Of a stretch of 64,000 bases of DNA, positions 59,826 through 64,000 are shown piece by piece. The notes beneath the pieces were generated by a model that had not been told where the DNA came from, made no database searches, and saw nothing but the letters and a program-made list of their open reading frames with translations. Origin of the DNA: JAWWPG01 sp033850885 (GTDB lineage Bacteria; Actinomycetota; Actinomycetes; Propionibacteriales; Nocardioidaceae); the NCBI GenBank assembly GCA_033850885.1, contig JAWWPG010000037.1, positions 62,001 to 126,000 on the forward strand. Direction: 5' to 3'. The position numbers and the translations under genes are program-made. Each line of letters begins with the position of its first letter. Position 1 is the first letter of the stretch.

Positions 59826-60344
59826 TCACATCCGGTCGAACGCCGGGGAGTAGCGGAAGTCCCCACGCAGCGAGTCATCCCAGAAGCGCAGCGGCCTCAC
59901 CTGGAAATGCTCGGCCCAGCTTGGGTTCGGCGCGACGACGCCGAGAGGCCGGGCGAGGACGAACCCGAAGCGCCGGTAGTAGCCAGGGTCTCCGAGGAGG
60001 AAGACGGCGGGCTGGTCGAGGGCGTCGGCCGCACCGAGGACGGCGTGCATGAGCGCCGTGCCCACGCCCGTCCCGTGGTTGGCGGGCAGCACTCCCAGCG
60101 GGCCGAGTCCCAGGGTGGGCCGTCCGCCGACCGTGGCCCGGCTGCACCCGACATGTCCGACCACGGCGTCGTCGACCATGGCGACGAGCGCCAGAGCGGG
60201 CACGAGGTCACCGTCTCGTCGCAGCTCGTCGACCAGCCGTGCCTCCGCCACGTCCCGCGCGTCCACCAGGTCGCGGCCGAAGGCTGCCGCGTGGACAGTG
60301 TGGACCGCCGACTCGTCCCCGGCCAGCTCGCGGCGCACGATCAT
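59826..60344 (-). CDS. GNAT family N-acetyltransferase (YhbS-like)
   Basis: 172 residues. LGLGPLGVLPANHGTGVGTALMHAVLGAADAL and AVFLLGDPGYYRRFGFVLARPLG belong to the COG3153 YhbS-like acetyltransferases. Substrate unknown. ATG at 60342-60344 is preferred over 60362 because GTAAGG lies upstream. It converges with the small membrane protein gene (12 nt). Confidence 0.87.
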   Translation of the reverse strand: MIVRRELAGDESAVHTVHAAAFGRDLVDARDVAEARLVDELRRDGDLVPALALVAMVDDAVVGHVGCSRATVGGRPTLGLGPLGVLPANHGTGVGTALMHAVLGAADALDQPAVFLLGDPGYYRRFGFVLARPLGVVAPNPSWAEHFQVRPLRFWDDSLRGDFRYSPAFDRM

Positions 60345-60439
60345 CGCCGGAGCCTTACCCATCGTGCGGCATCAGGCAAGCGGTTTACGGATGACGAGCT
60401 CCCCGGCCGCGCGAGACCGGTCCGGTAGCGTTGCCAGGC

Positions 60440-61555
60440 GTGAGCCAGGTCGCCGTACGCACCATCGCGCCGACCGACCACCTCGCCTTCATCGAGAAGC
60501 AGCGCAGCGCGAGCTTCCTGCAGACACCGGCCTGGGGCAACGTCAAGGGCGAGTGGCGGCACGAGTCGATCGGCTGGTTCCGGGGCGGCGATCTCGTCGG
60601 AGCCGGACTGGTGCTCTACCGGCAGCTCCCCGCGATCGCGAGGTTCCTCGCCTACCTCCCTGAGGGGCCGGTCCTGGACTGGTCAGACCCCGACCTCCCC
60701 GACCTGCTCGCCGCCATGGCCGAGCACCTGCGGGTCCAAGGCGCGTTCGCGATCCGGATCGGGCCGATGGTGGTCACCCGCAGGTGGACGTCCGAGACCG
60801 TGAAGAGGGCCATCGCCGACGACTCCTACCGTCGGCTCGGGGACGTGCCCCCCGACTCGCGCAGCGGGCAGGGCGAGAACCTGGTGGCCACGCTGCGCGC
60901 TTCCGGGTGGCGACCCCAGGCGGGCGATGGCGGCTTCTCGGCGGGGCAGCCGCAGTACGTCTTCCAGCTGCCGTTGGCGGACCGGGACGAGGCGGGCGTT
61001 CTCGCGGGCATGAACCAGCTGTGGCGCCGCAACATCAAGAAGTCCGCCAAGGCCGGCGTCGTGGTGCGGATGGGCTCCCGAGCCGACCTCGACGCCTTTC
61101 ACGCGCTGTACGTCGAGACGGCGGCTCGCGACGGATTCACGCCCCGCCCGGTCGACTATTTCCGGCAGATGTTCACCGCCATGGAGCGGGAGAGCCCGGA
61201 CCGGATCCACCTCTACCTCGCCCAGCACGACGGGCATCTCGTCGCGGCATCGACCGCGGTCCGGGTCGGTCGCCACACGTGGTACTCGTACGGCGCCTCG
61301 TCAACCGCCAACCGGGACGTGCGCGGCTCCAACGCGTTGCAGTGGCAGATGATCCGAGATGCGATGGCCGCCGGAGCCGACGTCTACGACATGCGCGGGA
61401 TCACGGACACCCTGGCGCCCGACGACCCGCACATCGGACTGATCCAGTTCAAGGTCGGCACGGGAGGTTCGGCGGTCGAGTACGTCGGCGAGTGGGATCT
61501 GCCGCTGAACCGCCTCCTCTACAAGGCCTTCGACGTCTACATGAGCCGTCGCTAG
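60440..61555 (+). CDS. FemAB-family peptidoglycan bridge aminoacyltransferase
   Basis: 371 residues. FLQTPAWGNVKGEWRHESIGWFRGGDLVGAGLVLYR, LWRRNIKKSAKAGVVVRMG and the second GNAT-like domain HLVAASTAVRVGRHTWYSYGASSTANRDVRGSNALQW are typical of FemX/FemAB enzymes. These transfer amino acids from aminoacyl-tRNA to the stem peptide of lipid II. GTG at 60440 gives VSQVAVRTI as start. It is followed 8 nt later by an alanine-racemase-like gene; together they suggest cell-wall bridge formation or modification of the cross-bridge. Confidence 0.85.
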   Translation: MSQVAVRTIAPTDHLAFIEKQRSASFLQTPAWGNVKGEWRHESIGWFRGGDLVGAGLVLYRQLPAIARFLAYLPEGPVLDWSDPDLPDLLAAMAEHLRVQGAFAIRIGPMVVTRRWTSETVKRAIADDSYRRLGDVPPDSRSGQGENLVATLRASGWRPQAGDGGFSAGQPQYVFQLPLADRDEAGVLAGMNQLWRRNIKKSAKAGVVVRMGSRADLDAFHALYVETAARDGFTPRPVDYFRQMFTAMERESPDRIHLYLAQHDGHLVAASTAVRVGRHTWYSYGASSTANRDVRGSNALQWQMIRDAMAAGADVYDMRGITDTLAPDDPHIGLIQFKVGTGGSAVEYVGEWDLPLNRLLYKAFDVYMSRR

Positions 61556-61562
61556 GGTTGCG

Positions 61563-62579
61563 ATGAGCCTTGACCTGTACGTCGACGGGCCGCGTTGGCG
61601 ATCACACCTTCGGGCGACCGTCGACGCGCACAAGGGGATCATCCCGGTGGCGAAGGGGAACGGCTACGGGTTCGGGATAACCGGGCTGGCACGTCGTACC
61701 GCGTGGTTGGGCTGCGACACGATCGCCGTCGGCACCTACCGGGAGATCGCGCAGGTACGGCAACGGTTCCCCGGCGACATCGTCGTCCTGGAACCCTGGC
61801 GTCCTTTCACCGCGGACGTCTCCTACGAGCCACGAGTCGTCCACACCGTGGGTCGCATGGCCGACCTGCTGGAGCTAGGTGCCCGCACCGAGAGGCCGCG
61901 GGTCATCCTCGAGGGGCTGACGTCCATGCGACGGCACGGCTTCACGTTGCCGGACCTGTTGGCGGCCCGACGGTCGGCTCGAGGGGTGCGCGTGGAGGGG
62001 CACGCGCTCCACCTCCCTCTCGGCCACGGCCACCACGGCGAGATCGAGGAATGGCTCGGCGCCGCAGCGGCGCCACGGTGGTACGTCTCGCACGTCAGCC
62101 GACTCGAGCTCGACCGCCTTCGCAACACCCATCCCGATGTCGAGTTCCGGCCACGTGTCGGCACCGCTCTCTGGCTTGGTGACCGGGACGCCTTGTCGGC
62201 AAGGGCTACCGTGATCGACGCGCATCCGGTCGCGCGCGGCGATCGGGTCGGCTACCGGCAGCACAGGAGCCTGCGCCCCGGCGTCCTGCTCGTCATGTCG
62301 GGTGGCACCTCGCACGGGATCGGGCTCGAGGCGCCGGGAGCCGCGGCGTCTTCACGGCATCGGGTTCGGTCCCTGACCAAGGGCAGCCTCGAAGCCGTCG
62401 GGTGGTCCTTGTCGCCGTACGTCGTCGAAGGCTTGCAGCGCTGGTTCGTCGAGCCGCCTCACATGCAGGTGAGCATGATCCTGCTGCCGCAAGGCGTCCG
62501 GGTGCCGGCGGTGGGCGACGAGGTCGAGGTTCGGGTGCGTTTCACGACGACGACGTTCGACCACGTTCACCTCACCTGA
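61563..62579 (+). CDS. Alanine racemase-like PLP protein
   Basis: 338 residues. VAKGNGYGFGITGLARRTAWLGCDTIAVGTYREI carries the PLP lysine in the family's AKxNxYG pattern. GVRVEGHALHLPLG and the C-terminal barrel with GDRVGYRQHR are present. Classical Alr has VKADAYGHG and about 370 residues, so this is a divergent member that may work on another amino acid or be a non-racemising relative. It is coupled to the FemAB gene, which fits a specialised role in wall precursor synthesis. Confidence 0.75.
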   Translation: MSLDLYVDGPRWRSHLRATVDAHKGIIPVAKGNGYGFGITGLARRTAWLGCDTIAVGTYREIAQVRQRFPGDIVVLEPWRPFTADVSYEPRVVHTVGRMADLLELGARTERPRVILEGLTSMRRHGFTLPDLLAARRSARGVRVEGHALHLPLGHGHHGEIEEWLGAAAAPRWYVSHVSRLELDRLRNTHPDVEFRPRVGTALWLGDRDALSARATVIDAHPVARGDRVGYRQHRSLRPGVLLVMSGGTSHGIGLEAPGAAASSRHRVRSLTKGSLEAVGWSLSPYVVEGLQRWFVEPPHMQVSMILLPQGVRVPAVGDEVEVRVRFTTTTFDHVHLT

Positions 62580-62634
62580 CCGGGTGCCCGCCGGTTGGTC
62601 GAACCCCCGGGGAACCGGGCGGTCGGCCGAGCCG

Positions 62635-64000
62635 TCACCGCGGCGAAGAACGTCCGGACCTGATCAGGTCGGGCGCGCCGGGTGTGCCCGGTGGGTCGCC
62701 GGCCGGGGGATCGTCCGCGAACGGCTCTGCGTCGACGCCCTCGTCGAGCACCCCACCCAACGGGTCGTCCGAGAGGCCGTCCGCCCGGACGGGGTCGCGC
62801 CAGGGGTGCAGGATGTCCCGGATCACCATCACGACAAGGAAGATCTCACCGGCCAGCCTGGCCAGAATCGCGATCGAGTAGACCCAGTCGCAGCCGGTCG
62901 CCGAGATGAACGACTGCGCGACCCGGCACGCGCCAGGCGTGACGAAGAAGTTCGCGATGTGCATCCAGACCGCGCAGAAGTAGAACAGCTCGCATGCCTG
63001 CCAGATGATGAGGTCCCGCCACCGTGGGCGGGCAAGAGCGGCCAGCGGCAGCAGCCAGAGCACGTACTGCGGCGAGTACACCTTGTTGATCAGCAGGAAC
63101 GACGCTACGACGAGGAACATCAGCTGGACGACCCGGGGCCTGCGGGGCGCGAGCAGCCCCAACAGGGCGATCATCAGGCACGCCAGGGCGAACAGGACCC
63201 ACGTGGTGGCGTTGATCTGGTCGACGCTCGCCGGGTGACCCACATCCGAGAAGAGCAGCCAGACCGAGCCGTAGTCCGCCCCTCGGTCCGCGTTGAAACG
63301 CCAGAACCAGAGAAACTCGGTGGGGGACCAGAGATAGACCGGGAGGTCGATGACGAGCCACGTGGCGACCCCGGCGGCGGCTGTCTTGACCCAGACGTCG
63401 AGCCTGCGTTCACGCAGGCACAGCACGAGGAGCGGGCCGAGGAGGAACAGCGGGAACAGCTTGGTGGCCGCGCCGAGCCCGATGAAGATCCCCGCCCAGA
63501 CCGGTCGCCTCGTGGACCAGGCCCAGAGGGCTCCCGCCACGCAACCGACCGCGAGCAGGTCCCAGTTGATGAATCCGGCCAGGGCGACCATCGGGGAGGC
63601 CGCGACGAACATCGCGTCCCATGGTCTTCGGCGCTGGGCCTTCACCAGCGCCATCAGGGCAAGTAGGTAGACGAGGAAGAAGCCGACCGCGTTGACGCAC
63701 CAGAAGACCGCCGAGTCGTGCTGCACGCCGAGGACCTGCCCCACCTGGGAGTGCGGGATCTGGCTCACATCGGGCGACTCACCGAGCCCGCGGGTGAGCC
63801 AGCCGGCCACTCCCATCCACAGCCCGGTCAGCACCGGGTACTCGACGGTGAGGTCGTTCGCATCCTGGGTCGTCGCAGGCTGCTTCTCCGGGGGCAGGTC
63901 CCCCTTCGGCGTGTAGGGGAAGATGCCCTCCGCGAGTCCCCGCGAGACGTACAGGAAGGGGATGTCGGTGTAGCACATGTGGGAGAACGGAAGCGGGGCC
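62635..64000 (-). CDS. GT87/DUF2029-type polyprenol-linked mannosyltransferase (5' end beyond window)
   Basis: The minus frame is open to the right edge. FSHMCYTDIPFLYVSRGLAEGIFPYTP is the conserved first extracytoplasmic loop of the GT87 (GT-C) family. About nine further hydrophobic segments follow (FFLVYLLALMALV, GCVAGALWAWST, ATKLFPLFLLGPLLVL and others). They are ended by an acidic, Pro-rich cytoplasmic tail. Such enzymes use polyprenyl-phosphate sugars to build lipoglycans or arabinogalactan. The start codon lies outside the window. It converges with the racemase-like gene. Confidence 0.8.
   Translation of the reverse strand, partial: APLPFSHMCYTDIPFLYVSRGLAEGIFPYTPKGDLPPEKQPATTQDANDLTVEYPVLTGLWMGVAGWLTRGLGESPDVSQIPHSQVGQVLGVQHDSAVFWCVNAVGFFLVYLLALMALVKAQRRRPWDAMFVAASPMVALAGFINWDLLAVGCVAGALWAWSTRRPVWAGIFIGLGAATKLFPLFLLGPLLVLCLRERRLDVWVKTAAAGVATWLVIDLPVYLWSPTEFLWFWRFNADRGADYGSVWLLFSDVGHPASVDQINATTWVLFALACLMIALLGLLAPRRPRVVQLMFLVVASFLLINKVYSPQYVLWLLPLAALARPRWRDLIIWQACELFYFCAVWMHIANFFVTPGACRVAQSFISATGCDWVYSIAILARLAGEIFLVVMVIRDILHPWRDPVRADGLSDDPLGGVLDEGVDAEPFADDPPAGDPPGTPGAPDLIRSGRSSPR

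Overview
The window is a 64 kb piece of a high-GC actinobacterial chromosome. GTG and TTG starts are frequent, many neighbouring genes overlap by 4 nt (ATGA, GTGA, TTGA), and there is a mycothiol-dependent formaldehyde dehydrogenase, a DUF5302 protein, a GlnR-like box and a tms (10-methyl fatty acid) locus. A Nocardioidaceae-like member of the Actinomycetota fits best, but this is inferred from gene content only. No rRNA, tRNA, CRISPR array, IS element or prophage was recognised. The rpsF-ssb-rpsR-rplI-dnaB neighbourhood on the right usually lies in the origin-proximal part of actinobacterial chromosomes.

Left part (1-14.9 kb): a truncated LMW protein tyrosine phosphatase, a holin-like membrane protein and a GntR regulator, divergent from a dimethylargininase-type hydrolase across a clear operator palindrome. 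Then come two EamA transporters, a HisC/aromatic aminotransferase, DUF5302, a heterodimeric ABC exporter with one degenerate ATPase site, a mec-cysM cysteine pair that lacks cysO, and a thiolase plus FadJ-type beta-oxidation pair.

Middle (15-41.5 kb): twin lipoproteins, a CoA-transferase, a DHFR-like reductase, mycothiol formaldehyde dehydrogenase, and divergent glpK/glpD. A MarR regulator is divergent from an ABC exporter, and an ArsR-SRPBCC pair follows. Next are amt with a GlnR-like box, trpS, a two-component system, and tmsA-tmsB for 10-methyl-branched fatty acids. The rest are small stress, repair and acetyltransferase genes, MarR with a membrane protein, and a secreted beta-propeller protein.

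Right part (41.7-64 kb): a secreted sedolisin protease, gluconokinase, a sulfotransferase, a frameshifted conserved gene, and a serine beta-lactamase-like hydrolase. dnaB carries a class 3-type intein in its P-loop and has DnaA-box-like sites upstream. A MATE exporter and a sulfatase lipoprotein sit between dnaB and rplI-rpsR-ssb-rpsF. Then follow a MacB/FtsX-type ABC system, endonuclease IV, a paired-motif membrane protein, a FemAB plus alanine-racemase-like pair, and a truncated GT87-type mannosyltransferase.

Non-coding highlights are four copies of an approximately 68 bp palindromic element in intergenic regions (three of them between convergent genes), an 18 bp x 4 tandem repeat next to a 32 nt perfect palindrome, and several operator-like inverted repeats in divergent promoters.
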